Counted from the first letter of the stretch, positions 44,035-56,632 are shown. The stretch is DNA of 64,000 nucleotides from Leptoclinus maculatus (GCA_032191485.1 JAVDOI010000003.1:24237371-24301370), one strand, 5' to 3'. Made by a program: numbers and translations. Notes: a model not told the origin generated them from the sequence alone.

Positions 44035-44755
44035 CAATCAACTTTCATCATTGTTGTTATTTCTTTACCACTAAATAATAAAACAATTTGTACAGGGGCG
44101 GGAAGGTTTATGACCCACTTGGCAATTAATGTTGATTAATTATCCCTGGAGATGCAGGAGGATTCAGACTTTATATTCATACCAACCACACCCGTATGAC
44201 CTAAACAGCTGGTTGCACCGTTAAAATAGAGCCCTGTATGGTGTGACTGACGTGACCAAACAGGAAGTTAGAGAAGAAGTCATTACAGCACATACACTCC
44301 CGTGCAGATGCTTCCATAAGCCATTACTTTAATTTAAATCCCCTATAATCGTGTTGACATATTATATTACATTTTTAATTAAATAATGGGAGAAAGCGGC
44401 AGCCCTAGGATGGAACAATTACATGGAAGGGTACATGTGGTGTGTGTGTGGCTGCTGAACTGATCACTAACAGCTTCCCTGTTTAAAAAACAAAAGCATG
44501 ACACTCTGGAGAGTAAAACTGACAAAGATTAAAAGACAGCCTGGAGGTGTTGTGGTGGGTGGAGCGGCTCCTCTGCAGGAATAAAAGTTTCCCTCTGCCG
44601 ATGAGCAGAGAGGGCACAAAGTCAGTGTCGGCCACCGCCTCGGCTCTGGTTCCACATCGGCTGGCTATAGTTCTGTTCGGGTGGTAGCAGGGTGTGGGGG
44701 GGGGAGGGTTTACTAGAGGGTGAGGAGTAGGGGGGAGGGCCGGCCAGGTGAGCGG

Positions 44756-45031
44756 TCACAGCTCGTAGTCGAACTTGTACTCGTTGGCCAGGTAGACCCT
44801 GCGGAAGATGAGCGCGGCCAGGGCCAGAGTGAGCAGCACGATGAGGACCACGGAGCCCACGTGGCCCTCGTCCCGAGGTTGGCGAGGAGCCGCGGCGAAG
44901 ACCGGCCGGCTCTGCTGGCCCTGCTGGCTGTGCTGCTGGGCGCGGCGCTGCCGCGGGCTGAGAGGGCGGCCGGTGCCGGCCGCGGGGGCCCGGGGGGGCT
45001 CCTCTGCTCCCGTGGACGGAGACGCCTCCGC
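44756..45031 (-). CDS. ube2j1: ube2j1 exon 8 (linker, membrane anchor, stop)
   Basis: 92 codons including TGA (44756-44758). A GC-rich Ala/Pro linker, then PLSPRQRRAQQHSQQ, GHVGSVVLIVLLTLALAAL and the conserved tail RRVYLANEYKFDYEL. Hydrophobic anchor about 20 residues from the C-terminus, as expected for a tail-anchored ER protein. A candidate ATTAAA on this strand lies at 44328-44333. Confidence 0.95.
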   Translation of the reverse strand, partial: AEASPSTGAEEPPRAPAAGTGRPLSPRQRRAQQHSQQGQQSRPVFAAAPRQPRDEGHVGSVVLIVLLTLALAALIFRRVYLANEYKFDYEL

Positions 45032-48000
45032 CTGTGGAGGAGGAAACAGTTACTCGACAGTACTTTTGACTTTACACCACTATGATAAACCCGTTCTATG
45101 GACAAAATTCTGAATTAATTCTGGTGGGTCACAAAATTTGGTGCAACACACAAAGACGACTTTGTGTTTCCTACTGTGATCCCTCATTTCTAATGTCGAC
45201 CTAGCCGATCACACGGCTCAGCCGTCACCAGTAAACCGTATTTATGTTGATTCTGTCAGACAGCGTTGTCCTCGTAAAATAATGATGTGATGATCAGCAG
45301 CGCAGCCAACAGCTTGGAAACGACTGCTGGTTTATGAGCGATACAATCAAATCACTCATCAATTGACACAAAAATATGGAGATGAGAATAATGAACTCGT
45401 GAGTTTGACTGAATTAAAAACACAGCTGGGATGCTTTTCCTTGTATGCAGCTTCACAGGAATAATAAGTGAGCTTCCTGGATGAGCACATTAAACCCTTA
45501 ATGTTAGAGCTACGATGCTCATCAAACGTGACCAGTGCTGATAGGGGGACGACTAACCAATGAGCACAGAGATCGTACATTTCACCCAATTAGAGACACC
45601 GTTATCCCTCTGTACTCAGGGAACAGCAGCAAGGCACTGTGGGATACCGTGGACCCGGGCGAGTTTAAACTCTCGTCCCTCCAGATGGCGAGTCCTATTT
45701 ATCGACGCGTCCCCTCGTCAGTTCATCCGAACCCAGAGACAATAATCTAAGTCCTCTCTGCTCCTTCAGACTGGTTCTGTGTGGAGCAGCTGGCGCTAAA
45801 AACCCCACAATCCTCTCAGGCGTCAAAGCTCGTCCACATCATGTGAAAAGAAGCCGCAGAAGCACAGGCTTCAAGCGACCGCAACACATCCACTGTGATG
45901 ATGAGAGACTTTTAACCACAAGTAACTAAAGTACAGCAAACCAATACGGCCGGCGTGGCGCCGCTGCAGAGTCAGCATGCAGCATTCCGTCCTTCTGTGC
46001 ATATTGAAAATGATTTGGGAGCTCAGTGGGACGTCAGCGAGGGATGAAGCATGCCACCAATTAAAAAGGAACAATGTGAAATATGTGTAATTGTCTGCAC
46101 ACAGACGGGGCCACGTAATCCTTTTGATTGAACACCGAGGAGCTTCAGAACACCCACTGCTCCGTCTGATACTTTGAGGATTGAATGCTGAAGACAGGCC
46201 GGGTTTCTATGAATGCTAAACATCAGGAGAAGAAATTAGAAAAGCCTAAAAAACCCTTAGTTTCAACTGTGTTGCATATTTGTGTATCATTGTATTCAGT
46301 GGTATACTATATATTGCCATATCTTTGTGAAATGGTTTCCAGTGAAGTTAGATTTGTAGTTGACGGGCTGAAACATGTAAAACCATTCTTTAGTTAGTGT
46401 GCTGGCTGCAGGCGGGTTAAGTGCTGTGCTGTGGACCCCAGAGTGGCAGTTTAACACCCACCTGCTCGGGCCCTTCAGACTCGTCCTGGCCTGCCGATGT
46501 GGAGGCGTCTCCCTCGGTGGGTGTGGGAGGTTCGCTTTCTGCACCTCCGCTCTCGCTGGCCTGTCTGGATGAACTGGACTCTTCCTGCATGAACACACAG
46601 GGAACTCAACAACAACATGGACCTCACAACATCTAATCTAATCAAGAAAACTCTGTGTTGTTCTTTGCTCTTCTTCTTTTAATAAAGAAATGTTCTCCAG
46701 GTCTGAAATGACTGATGCTACATCAGCAGCTACGCTAACCTCTTCAGGAGCTGCCATTGTTATTAAGAACAAACAGTCGCCTCTCACACCTAAGCCCCGC
46801 CCCTAGCTGCCAGTAGCTCCTCCCAGGATGCGGATTGGTCCGTGCTCTGGCTTGCGGGACACAATCGCATTACTTGAAGCCTGACAAGATGGATTTTTGT
46901 GCAATATCTTGTTGCTGCGATTCTCGCTTGATTTCGTGGTATCGCGAGAATCCAGCTGGCGGTCAAGCCAAAGAGAGAGAATATGATCAAATATCTTGTA
47001 AGACACGGGGGATTATAAACCCGTTTCAAATAAAGGCCTGCTGTCTCTCAGCTGTTGACCTAAATAAGGCCACAGACCTTTAGTATTCTCACTTAAATCA
47101 TACAGTTATTGGTTTATTGTCCAGCCATCCATCAAACAGGACTTGTTTTGTACCTTGAAGTTGATCTGCTGGGCCAGCTCTTTGGCCTTGTGGTCCTCTG
47201 CGCTGGGGTTGCTGTTGGGGGTCAGATCCATGAGGGCAGAGTGCATGGTGCAGCCACACGCCTCACAGCAGAAGTCCTGGGACCTGCACATGGTACATGG
47301 AGAGGTCAGGTCACGATGCTCTAATATTTAGTGCATCCTGAAGGCACAACAGACCTGTAGACCTGGTTGTGTAGCCCACATAAATTACTAACACAAATAA
47401 TTGTAGTTATTTTAGTTATGCCGTTATCAACACAAACAAAGAAAGAGAAACCAGACAAAGAACTCCGAATTAGTCGGACACTTAAAAGTGAAATTTCACA
47501 AAGTTATCAGCCTGTGCACTGGGCGGCACACTGATCTATCTGCCAAAGACAAATGTACCATCATTTGACACTCGGCCAATGGTAATTTGGCACCTTGGCT
47601 ATGAAGCTGTAAAGATTAGATTGAGCTGCCCATATTTCTACCTGGCAGAAACCCCAGCCTCAAAATCTGTGTGTGCATCCGTGTGTAGACAAGGTTGTGT
47701 TTGTTTGTCTCGTCGTATTGTCGGCTGCCTCACACGTTTGTTTTTAACCTTCACCACCTGTGGCACATAAAGCTAAGTGCTCCAAGTGCTAATCAACACA
47801 GACGCTTAGTGCAGTGATGTCAAGAAAGAGAAAACATCAAGATGCCACACATGAAAGAGGTTTCTGTGGATTTGTCTTAGAAAAGCTAATCGCCTCTTTC
47901 ATCGGCTAATGGGCTGATGTTACAGCTGTGAAGAGGAGGCATGAATCCTGCTGAGGAAGGCCACATCCCCACTGTGGCGCCCCTCAGGCTAAAAGGTGGC

Positions 48001-51000
48001 GAGGATAAATTTGGATACATTATGGTACTAAATGATCCAAATCAGTGTCTTCCTCTGGAGTCAAACAGGAAATTGGATTCTATTCAAGCGAAGTTAGGAT
48101 GTAGCTGGGGAAGAAGAAGAAGCTGGGCTTATTAGGGCTTGATCATCAAGAACACATCTGAGCTTAAAGACAAAATGACAAAACTGGAGATCTGGTTTGT
48201 AAACTCCTCTGGTTGTATAGAAGTCTATGAGAACATGACTCTACTTCTCTCTTGATTTATTACCTCAGTAAACATTGTAAACATGAGTTTATGGTCTCAA
48301 TCTCTAGTTTCAAGTCTTCTTCAATACAGCATGATGTTCATTTAGTACATTATGGTCCATTTAGAGTCCAACAGACCATAAAGCAGGAAATGCTTTAGGG
48401 CGGGGCTACAGTGATTGACAGGTCTCTACCACGGCGTTGTCCACACTGGGAGTTGTGTGTTTTCATCTTGGAACTTCATCGCTTTCACAGCTTGTTTTCA
48501 CTTCATGGAAGTTAATTATAATATTTTTGGTTGCACAAAAAAAAAAAGTCCTATTCAGCGTTCGGTTGTATTTATTTTGTATACAGTCTAAGTAACTGGA
48601 TGACATCCCTAAAAAACAGGAAGCATATTATTTTGCTCCGTCATCATCATCATCATCAATAGAAAACAAGTGTATAACCTTTTAAGACTTAATTGAACTC
48701 AAACTGCTTTAACTGGGACAAAGGACGACAATAACGTAAAGCCCTCCTCCATCCCAACCATCAGCTAGGTCACTATATCCTCACACTGTACATTACTTTA
48801 CTAGCATCGCAATGCATGCGATGACAGCTCGTCTCCCGTTTATGAAATGAGCACACGGGTGACAGAAATGACTGACGTTTGTCATATTCCTTCCTGAAGC
48901 TTGCTCCGCGGGGCCGCCTGTGTTTGCCAACATCACAAGATGAGCCACGTCTTTGGCGGCTTACTTGTCAGTCACAAACTTTATTTTTATTTTGACAAAT
49001 ATCAGAGAACCCCGTTTTCTGACTGACAGCTCTCACAATCGCCACGGGCACAGAAACAACAGACGAGTATCCTCCCACACAAAAAAAAGTGCTGCCTTAA
49101 ATCAGAAAAAGGTTTTCCATCGGAGAGATAAGCATCCATGTATTCATAGCAACGCGCCTCTATTTCATCTCCATGTGCTAATGAAACAGCCGAGTGATCG
49201 AGACCCCTGTCACATCTGCTAATAGGAGATGGACTTCAGCTGCATCGGTGTGAAATGAGGAGCGGCGTGCCCACTCATGCTCCCTCCAGAGGACGGGCAT
49301 TTTGCCGATAATGACTTTGTCATCTTGCGATACCAGGACTTGTTTCCCCTTTTGTGCCCGAGGAGTTATCGGAGGGGATAATAGAGGGGATGCACGTCCT
49401 CGGGGGGCTCAGGTGCTGATTACATTACATGCTCGCGTGGAGTTTGGCGCGTTAATGCTGCCCAAACGGCATCATGCATGTAATGTCGGTACTGATCACA
49501 TCCTCCACCGGTGGGGCTGCTAATCCAGCATGCAAGATCATATCACCGCTGTTCACCTCTTCATCAGTCTGTATAGCACACACACACACATACACACACT
49601 TTCCATTGGAAAGATTGTCATCTACCAAATCTTACTTTTTGGCCAGGGCCCTCCTCTCTTCTGGAGTATAATCAAGAGATCCTATGGCTCCCTCTCCTTT
49701 TGTGGGCATGAATCCGATGATGGCTATCAGGGCGGTTCGGACTGGAAGAGACACAGACGAGAAGAGGAAAAAGAACAACAAAAGAGGAGATGAGAAACAT
49801 TCAAATCAGAGCAGGTTCTTCAACATTCCTGGGCTAAAAGCAGAGAAGGTTCAATGACACGGCAAGGCTGCACATGTCGTCATGCTCGGTGCCCCGTGTT
49901 ACATAAGTGGGAATGATGCTTTGATTTCCCAGCGTAAGCCTGGATTTACCCGCGGCCTGCACGAGGACATCCACCGCGTGTCTGCGCTCACACATTCCTC
50001 CAGCTGGCAACACGGTCGGGGTCAACGGTTGGTTTGTGTCTCTGTTGTGACTGGCTGTGTTCGGTCTGTGCTTCAGTCCATCCGATACGCTGAATGAAGC
50101 ATCTGGAACCCGATTATGTCCCGACTGTCTTTGAAAGATCAGCCTACTTTAAAAGGGTTTCCACATTGGGTTGTATTATAATAACTACCAAACAATGACA
50201 GCCGTACGTGCACACTAATATTCTTTGGAGGAGACATTTATTTCCCCTTTTCACACCGAGCTGATTGACAGTTGTTATCAGCGCTCTACACACCTCGTCA
50301 AGTTATGAAGTTGCAGTGCGGTCTGAGATGAAAACCCGTCACATGAATTAGACTTCACTCAGTCTCGTTTCAATGAAGTAAACAAAAAAAAAATCAAAGT
50401 AAGAGCCGGAAGTTAAGTCTGAAAGTCTTCAATTAATACAAGAAGAAGCCCATTTGACTTTGACAGCATTAAGTCTGTTCAGATAAGCTTTTTCACTTCC
50501 AACTTTCGTCTCTTTAGGTTTGGAAAAACATGAATGAATCTGTGCATGCGTGTGTATACTTGCGACTCTCTTATAATAAGACATTTACAATATACTATAA
50601 TACATGTTGAATACAAAAAGACTGTTTTACACATACAGAGTCACAACTTGTTCAGCAAGATAATCTTCACAAATGAACGTCATAAACAAACTTCACCAAA
50701 TTAATATGTAAAATATGAAAATGTAAATCCGAGGGAATGTTTTCATTCCATATATGTAGGCGTGTGCGTGTAACAGCTGACCTGTCTGTGAAATGCAGAG
50801 CTGCAATGATCCAGCCAGGCTTACTGTGGTCATTCCAAAAATAACGAGACACGACTTCTACACAACACAGCAGGGGAAGTCAGGTCTCTGAGGCACGGAC
50901 AGCCATGTGACCTGCAGATCAACTTTTTACTGAAATTGGATTCCGTTATTGATTTTTTTTGTTATGAGAGGAAACTAAAATGCTTTGAGGAAGAAGCCCC

Positions 51001-53733
51001 CGTCTCCCACCGAGTTCCTCTGATTAAATGCTGCGTCGTGAAAGCAGAAGTCAGCAAAAGCACGAGTCGCCAGCAGAGAACTAAAATTAGCTCTCAGTTC
51101 GTACTCTGGAGGTATGGAAATCTTTTCAACATAATGACATAGCTGGTCCACGTTGTCCAAAAGGTTTGGACGGTCTGAAGTCTGGAGGTTTCTTATTCCA
51201 ACTAAAGACGGCAGCATCTTCAACTCTCTGCCTAAAGGTGAGATACTTCAGTCACCTGAGAGTGGGGTCTGTGTTTACCTCAACTGCAGACCGGCCTCAC
51301 CTTTAAATATTATTTATTTAACTTCCCCCGTTTAATAAATACTAGCGCAGTGCCCACTAGAACTCTTAGCCACCACTGTCTGATGGTAATTCATGCATTT
51401 GTGCTGCAGAGAGTAGAATGAGTTGAAACGTTCAAATCATTTTGCATGTACTGACAATTAGATTTCCATAAATGTCTGTGACGAATAACATTTTCCAGCT
51501 CTACAAATAATAAGACTTTTGTGGACTCTTCAGACTTGCAGTTGGGGAAAGAAGTAAACTAGAGCGACATGTGGAGAACTCGTGACTCTACTTACTGCTC
51601 CAAGAGGGCTGCCAGGTCTCCGGATGGTGGCCAGAGATGCTCAGACAAATCTTCTTGCCAACTTCGAACCTTCCATTCGGCTAGGAGGAAAAGCAATACA
51701 AAGGGAAGTGGAGGTGAGTACGTGGGTGGAGATGAGTGAATAAAACATTGTTATGACAAGCCGACAAGCCGTGGAAGCTTGGCACGGTGTGGAACGAGGA
51801 AATGCCGGCTGCTACGGTGCAAAAGTGAGTGAGTTTTTTTTTTTTTAAACAATGAATGCAAACTAAGAGAAAGAAAAGTAGCTGGACACAATGAAAAAGT
51901 ACTCCAGCTTTTATCAGCCTGTCATTAGTGCAGATGTCATACAGCTGTCTGAATACAATAAGAGCGCCTCATATTCTCACAAAACCAGTGCCCTTCCCTC
52001 CGACAGTGTGATGACAGCCCCTGACAGCCCCTGACAACTGTCACTACGTGCGCTGCAACCAGAACTGGCTGAGGGTTAAATGACATGCCGTCCATTTTAC
52101 ACTCCTCGCTCATCCGATTTGACGTCTTGCCGTCGGGCTTCGGGCGTCTTACCGTGAGGAGGATGATGCTGGGGGGCTTCATGGGGTACTCTGGGGGAAG
52201 CACGATCCTGCCGTGGTAAACCCCGCCGTCGAAATCAGAGTCCGGGGGCCCACGAACGGAGAAGTGCCACTCAAAGAGGTTATCCTGCAAAAAACAGAGA
52301 AATGTCAGCTGTTCCTCAGGAGATAACAAACCTGCGACTTCTCATGTCAGAATGGGGATACGGTTCATTTATTGCACGCGATAGTCCCTCGATGCTGCAC
52401 AAGATAAAACAAAACTACGTTTTATGTTGGGTGGTGGAGGAGGAGTTTAGGAGTCTCATCCTGAGTGAAGCAGCAGGGTGAGGAGGGTCCTCTGGGCTCT
52501 GCGCAGGCACCGTTTAATTTTATTTTCTCTACTTCATCCACAGAAATGACCATTTGTGAAGAAAACATTGTTTACATTGTACCAGGGTGGAGATGTGAGG
52601 TGACCATGTCAGGCTCTCTACGATGCCGATTCCCAGAAACCTAAAACTGTTGCTCCACCTCAGCTACATTGATGTAGACGGGGGTGTGTGTGTGTCATCG
52701 CCTCAATTTCCCTGAAATCAACAATCAGCTCCTTGGTTTTACCGACGTTGAGCAGTAGGTTGTTCTCCGAGCAACACTGTCAACTTTCTACATCTGCTCA
52801 GGCTGCATGAAATCAAACCTGACTCACAGGAAACTCTCGCACGTCATCATCGTCACGTGATTCCCTTCAGCACTGTGGCCTCCGAACATGACAAGCGTAA
52901 CAAAACAAAAAGTTGACCTCAAGTTTTAATGACACATTCACCCAAGGAGTCACGCTCCCCTTAAATCACCCGGCACCGCCCCCTCCAGCCTCATGTTAAC
53001 AGACTATTCAGATGATTCACAAGAATGACCTGGTTCTCGCTAGAAGCTTCTGGAAGTATGCATGTGTGCGATGGTTTTATTTGTTCACATTTAACCAGTG
53101 ACATAGAGTTACTTTGTGATGCAAATAGGGTTCATTTGGTTCATTTGTGTTACATTAAAAACATGAAGTAACATCCAATTTTCTTTCAAACGTCAGGAGC
53201 AATTTGGGGTTCAGTATTGTGCTCAAAGACACTTAAATAGTAGGAGCTTGGTGAAGAGGTTAACTGCTGTCAGAGTAATTAAAGCACTTTATTTGTCAAT
53301 GACACCACGTCCCCACATTTGATTATTTTGGGGAATACGTTATTATTACTGATAGAAACTATCTACAAAACTACAGTACAAAGATTGTACAGAATGTGAC
53401 CTTCTATTTCTTACCGAGGTGAGATCAAATGTATTTTCTTAAATAGTATACACACAGACGTTTGTATGAATTATCCAGTAAGTGTGTTATTGTGATTTTT
53501 AGTTGTGCAAATCTAGTTGAGAGAACCTCAGAGAAGACAAACCCCTGGTAATCTTTGGCTCCCCCCTGAGCTAGACTATACAGGATGTTGGTGATCGGCA
53601 ACAACGGTAATCTAGTACAAAAGCCCTGAAGAGTAACTACAGGACAGCGGTGGACTTACTTCCAGCGGCTGGGCGTGGTAGTGCTCCGTGGGATCCCTCA
53701 GCTCAGCAGCCTCTTTCATCAGCCTCTTCACCG
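44756..53733 (-). CDS. ube2j1: ube2j1, ER-anchored ubiquitin-conjugating enzyme E2 J1 (exons 2-8; exon 1 not found)
   Basis: Exons in transcript order: 53660-53733, 52153-52284, 51596-51680, 49636-49741, 47154-47283, 46462-46584, 44756-45031 (926 nt). Adding the roughly 31-nt first exon of the family gives about 318 residues, the human length. It is a tail-anchored E2 of the Ubc6/HRD1 branch of ER-associated degradation. Visible features: UBC fold from AVKRLMKEAAEL, the block DNLFEWHFSVRGPPDSDF, active-site cysteine in KKICLSISGHHPETW (Cys91 if ten residues precede exon 2, as in human), an acidic Ser-rich linker, PLSPRQRRAQQ, and a single C-terminal membrane anchor (SVVLIVLLTLALAALIF) followed by RRVYLANEYKFDYEL. 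The first exon, expected to encode a MESRYNLKSP-like start, was not recognised up to 64000. Confidence 0.95.
45032..46461 (-). other. ube2j1 intron 7
   Basis: 1.4 kb with no recognised exon or repeat. Confidence 0.5.
46462..46584 (-). CDS. ube2j1: ube2j1 exon 7 (acidic Ser-rich linker)
   Basis: 41 codons, phase 0: a Ser/Glu/Pro linker from EESSSSRQASES to DESEGPEQ. Little similarity to human; supported by acceptor tcatgcag, donor gtgggt and phase fit. Confidence 0.85.
47154..47283 (-). CDS. ube2j1: ube2j1 exon 6 (Cys-rich post-UBC segment)
   Basis: 130 nt: SQDFCCEACGCTMHSALMDL through AKELAQQINFK; human has SQDFCCEGCGSAMKDVLLPL and AKELARQISFK. Acceptor tgtgcag, donor gtacaa. Confidence 0.95.
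47284..49635 (-). other. ube2j1 intron 5
   Basis: 2.35 kb containing a reversed MITE M1 copy (48201-48480) and a short CA tract near 49580-49597; no exon recognised. Confidence 0.5.
48201..48480 (-). mobile_element. MITE family M1, reversed copy in ube2j1 intron
   Basis: Reverse orientation: cctctggttgtatagaagtc through gcgggg and ctacagtgattgacaggtct. A tacagtct remnant at about 48582-48589 may mark its degraded outer end. Confidence 0.8.
49636..49741 (-). CDS. ube2j1: ube2j1 exon 5 (UBC C-terminal helices)
   Basis: 106 nt: RTALIAIIGFMPTKGEGAIG and SLDYTPEERRALAKK, almost the same as human. Acceptor tcttccag, donor gtaaga. Confidence 0.96.
49742..51595 (-). other. ube2j1 intron 4
   Basis: 1.85 kb, AT-rich, no recognised exon or repeat family. 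Confidence 0.45.
51596..51680 (-). CDS. ube2j1: ube2j1 exon 4 (catalytic cysteine)
   Basis: 85 nt: PNGRFEVGKKICLSISGHHP then ETWQPSWS. The Cys of KKICLS is the thioester-forming residue. The first residue is Pro where human has Ala. Acceptor cctcctag, donor gtaagt. Confidence 0.96.
52153..52284 (-). CDS. ube2j1: ube2j1 exon 3 (UBC beta sheet)
   Basis: 44 codons, phase 0: DNLFEWHFSVRGPPDSDF, GGVYHGRIVLPPEYPMKPPS, ending IILLT. Acceptor ttttgcag, donor gtaaga. Confidence 0.96.
52645..52790 (-). mobile_element. LINE reverse-transcriptase fragment
   Basis: On the - strand: CSENNLLLNVGKTKELIVDF then REIEAMTHTPVYINVAEVE and a stop. The pattern NNLxLNVxKTKExxVDFR followed by PxxIxGxxVE is a hallmark of fish CR1/L2/Rex-type LINE reverse transcriptases. 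Downstream sequence to about 52440 (RRAQRTLLTLL) may belong to the same remnant. Inactive. Confidence 0.75.
53190..53245 (+). repeat. tRNA-like dispersed repeat, fragment
   Basis: ggagcaatttggggttcagt then attgtgctcaaagacactta, matching the start of the element at 61392. Confidence 0.6.
53660..53733 (-). CDS. ube2j1: ube2j1 exon 2 (UBC helix 1)
   Basis: 74 nt beginning with two bases that complete an Ala codon: VKRLMKEAAELRDPTEHYHA then QPLE. Acceptor aacaaccag preceded by a T-rich tract, donor gtaagt. The upstream partner exon is missing from the annotated region. Confidence 0.93.
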
Positions 53734-54069
53734 CTGGTTGTTCAATGGAAACAAAGAACAGCGAGGTTAGTCTCTTTAAGGGTATAAAAGAGTCTAATTC
53801 GTGATCATTACAGCGTACATGTTCGGCGTCCACCACGATGTGTTGTGTGTGTGAAACCCGACAAATACACCCAAATGTCAACAACTGCAGCGTTTTTTTT
53901 ACAGGCCAACATCTTCTGATTTCCAGATGCAGAAGGCTGTAAATGCGTCGTTCCTCTGGGTAACAGGACGTTAACTCAGACGGACAGATGAGAGGAGCAT
54001 GCAGAGCGATAGAGCTCCATGCTCTGGCACGTCTCCGCTAAAAAACACACTCATTCAGACAGCCACAGT

Positions 54070-54089
54070 AAAAAAAAAAAAAAAAAAAA
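54070..54089. repeat. poly-A tract
   Basis: About 20 A residues ending in G; no recognisable retrocopy upstream. Confidence 0.85.
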
Positions 54090-54338
54090 GACTCCTTCAA
54101 GTGTGCAATCCAGAAAGCTTGGATCTAAAACCACCTTTGGCACTTCTGTTTCTACACAACTGTCCAAGACACCGAAGTTCTACTTTGTGCGTTCCCCCTC
54201 CGCCATCATGGAAGATCTTCTAGTTCCTTAAATGCACCTCGAAGGTGATGAGGAGCGAGGACAGAGGAGGCTTGTGGAGGAGCTGAGAATCGAGCATTTA
54301 AAGCTACTACCAGTAACTTTCATTGAGCGTCTTATCTT

Positions 54339-54428
54339 GGCGGGTCCCTGTGGACTAAAGTGGTAGTGTTCCCAAACACCGGACTCCCTTTAGAAAACCT
54401 CTCATTCTACTGCAGCAGGGTCTGACAG
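54339..54428 (+). repeat. dispersed repeat, copy 2 of 2
   Basis: Counterpart of 25175-25260 (tgtggactaaagtggtagtg, ccctttagaaaacctc, ctgcagcagggtctgacagc). Confidence 0.8.
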
Positions 54429-56393
54429 CTGGTGGTCTAGTTTACTGATGGAGGTCATATTGAGGCATCAGTATTAAACTGGGACGGTTTCATAACCAGT
54501 TAAAAGTTCTTCACTGTAACTTTGAAGTCACTTTTTCAGCAGAAATGCAACAATTCACTTCTTCTCAAATGTAAATATTTTATACTTTTATGATAGGAAA
54601 TGAACCACATGATTAATGGATTGATAAAGAAAGTAATGGTGAGATTAATCAATAATACAAATAATTGCCGGTTGTTGTCCCAGGATGAGTAGAATCCGTT
54701 GATGGTGTAAGTACATTTTGTGAACTTGTAACTCAAGGCAGAAAGAGAGTAAACAAGTCTTTATTTAATGTATTTTTTTAAAGTTGTGTTAAAGAGGTCA
54801 ATCTCTACCCGTGGCGACATTTTATGTGAGTTTATGTGCGGAGGCAACACACTCTGAAAATGAGGCGGCGGAGAAACATCTGCTGGCATTAACCCCTCGT
54901 GTCACGACCCGGCCCACAACACACTCAGGCCTGCTGAGTTAATCTGAGCACAAACAACCGCTTCACTCTGGGAAGGGTGGTTACACAAGACCAGCTGATG
55001 AAGAGGATGATGGTGGTGGTGATGGTGGTGGTTAATCACTGCCATGGCAGTAAAGGACACAGAGACGCTCCGAGTCCTTACAGTGAGGCCACATTAGAGT
55101 CCGTTTGGGGCGAAGCTTTAGGTCACACATCCCGTCGTGCTTCAGCACAAGCTCGTGAGTCAACAGCGTCTGGTGTCACAGTCTCAGCCTCGCGTGAACA
55201 AAGTGCTCATCGCAAGTTCAAAAAAAGTAGCTGAGCTGTCGGAACGCAAGGTCAATTCTGCTCTCTTATGCTCGCCGCTACTGCCGGAGCTGCAAGACGG
55301 AAACAAGACGGGGCTGAAGATGGGAAAAAAAAGCAGAACTAAGAGGTATTCATGGAGGCAAAATTGGTTTGGAATCCAATCGAGTGCGGATTGGCTCGGG
55401 GTGTCGGAGCTGTGAATGCATACTTTGAAATGAAACACGGGAGAGGAAGACGAAGGGCAGCGGCGGGGTGTGATGGGTGGGAGAAAATAACAGTGATGAA
55501 GGCGAAGCTTAGAGGATGTGGAAGCTGCGGGGATGAGCAGCGGAGCGGAGAGATGATGGACCGACACCACGTGGCTTTTCAGGGCACGTGTTCTCTCTGG
55601 ATTCTGAGAAGATGAGAACCAACCACAGTAATCTCACACTGGACACGCACACGGAGGGAAGACGCGTGTGTTTACCTTCTCCTCATGCAGCGAGCTAGTT
55701 AGACGAGGGGCGAAGATGAGAAACTGATCCTGTGTGAGGAGAAATTCTCACGCAGCCGTCTACGATCAAGAGTGATCAACATACACCTCGTGTTTTGATC
55801 AGTTTCAGGCGACTGTATCCCAGCGTGATGACGTATAAAATGCAAAACTCTACCCACATGTGAATCTTATAATTCACTGAACGACAGCTCTAAGAAAGGA
55901 AATGGCTTTTTACACTGCATGAAGTAAAAACACTGAGCACTTCTTCCAACACGAGCTGTTGGTTTGATTATATCTTCTCGTATCATCTCCTCACTCTCAC
56001 AATTCCACCTTCATCAATGACAATCTGTTGAGTTTTTGTGAAACCGTTAAGCTTCAACAGAAACTCTGTTTGCCCATGTAGCCCCCCCGCACATTAGAGC
56101 CAACAAATTAAATAACAGACAGGAAGCTTAACTGTGCAGAGATCTGTGAAGGGCTCAACATAAGGCTGCAGCACTCCGCCGTGTGAGCTCCATCCATCGT
56201 GGGCAGCAGCAGAATATTTCAAATTCACAAACGCTGAGCCAGCTGTATAGGCAGGGGGGGGGGGTTGAAAAAGACTAACCCACATTCGGAAAGTCACTGG
56301 TTACAGAAAATGAGCCGAACAGGGGCTGATGGGACAGTTTCTCCCCATCACTCCGGAAAAGGAAAAGCTAACTAGCCAGCCATACATCCCAAT

Positions 56394-56632
56394 GTGGAAG
56401 TGTCTTAAAGCTGCATTATCTCTAGTGTCCACCAGGGGGCGACTCCTCTGGTTGTATAGAAGTCTATGAGAAAATGACTCTACTTCTCTCTTGATTTATT
56501 ACCTCAGTAAACATTGTAAACATGAGTTTATGGTCTCAATCTCTAGTTTCAAGTCTTCTTCAATACAGCATGATGTTCATTTAGTAAAGTATGGTCCATT
56601 TAGAGTCAAACAGACCATAAAGCAGGGGATGC
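56394..56632 (-). mobile_element. MITE family M1, reversed copy
   Basis: gtggaagtgtcttaaagctg, ccaccagggggcgactcctc and the core to accataaagcaggggatgct, reverse of the copies around gabrr2. Confidence 0.8.

Larger units (their letters stand above)
40640..44755. other. spacer between gabrr2 and ube2j1
   Basis: Holds copy 2 of the 12929 repeat, a MITE M1 copy, a caagtccaagtcaagtctta repeat (about 42060-42140) of a kind common in fish, and a small ORF followed by AATAAA (43828-44034). No established gene. Confidence 0.5.
52285..53659 (-). other. ube2j1 intron 2
   Basis: 1.4 kb containing a LINE reverse-transcriptase fragment (52645-52790) and a fragment of the tRNA-like repeat (53190-53245). 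Confidence 0.55.

Noticed and set aside
44720..45113. ORFs of 101-130 codons in other frames over the last ube2j1 exon
   Set aside because: Shadows in GC-rich sequence; the - strand frame encoding the membrane anchor and NEYKFDYEL tail is the real one.
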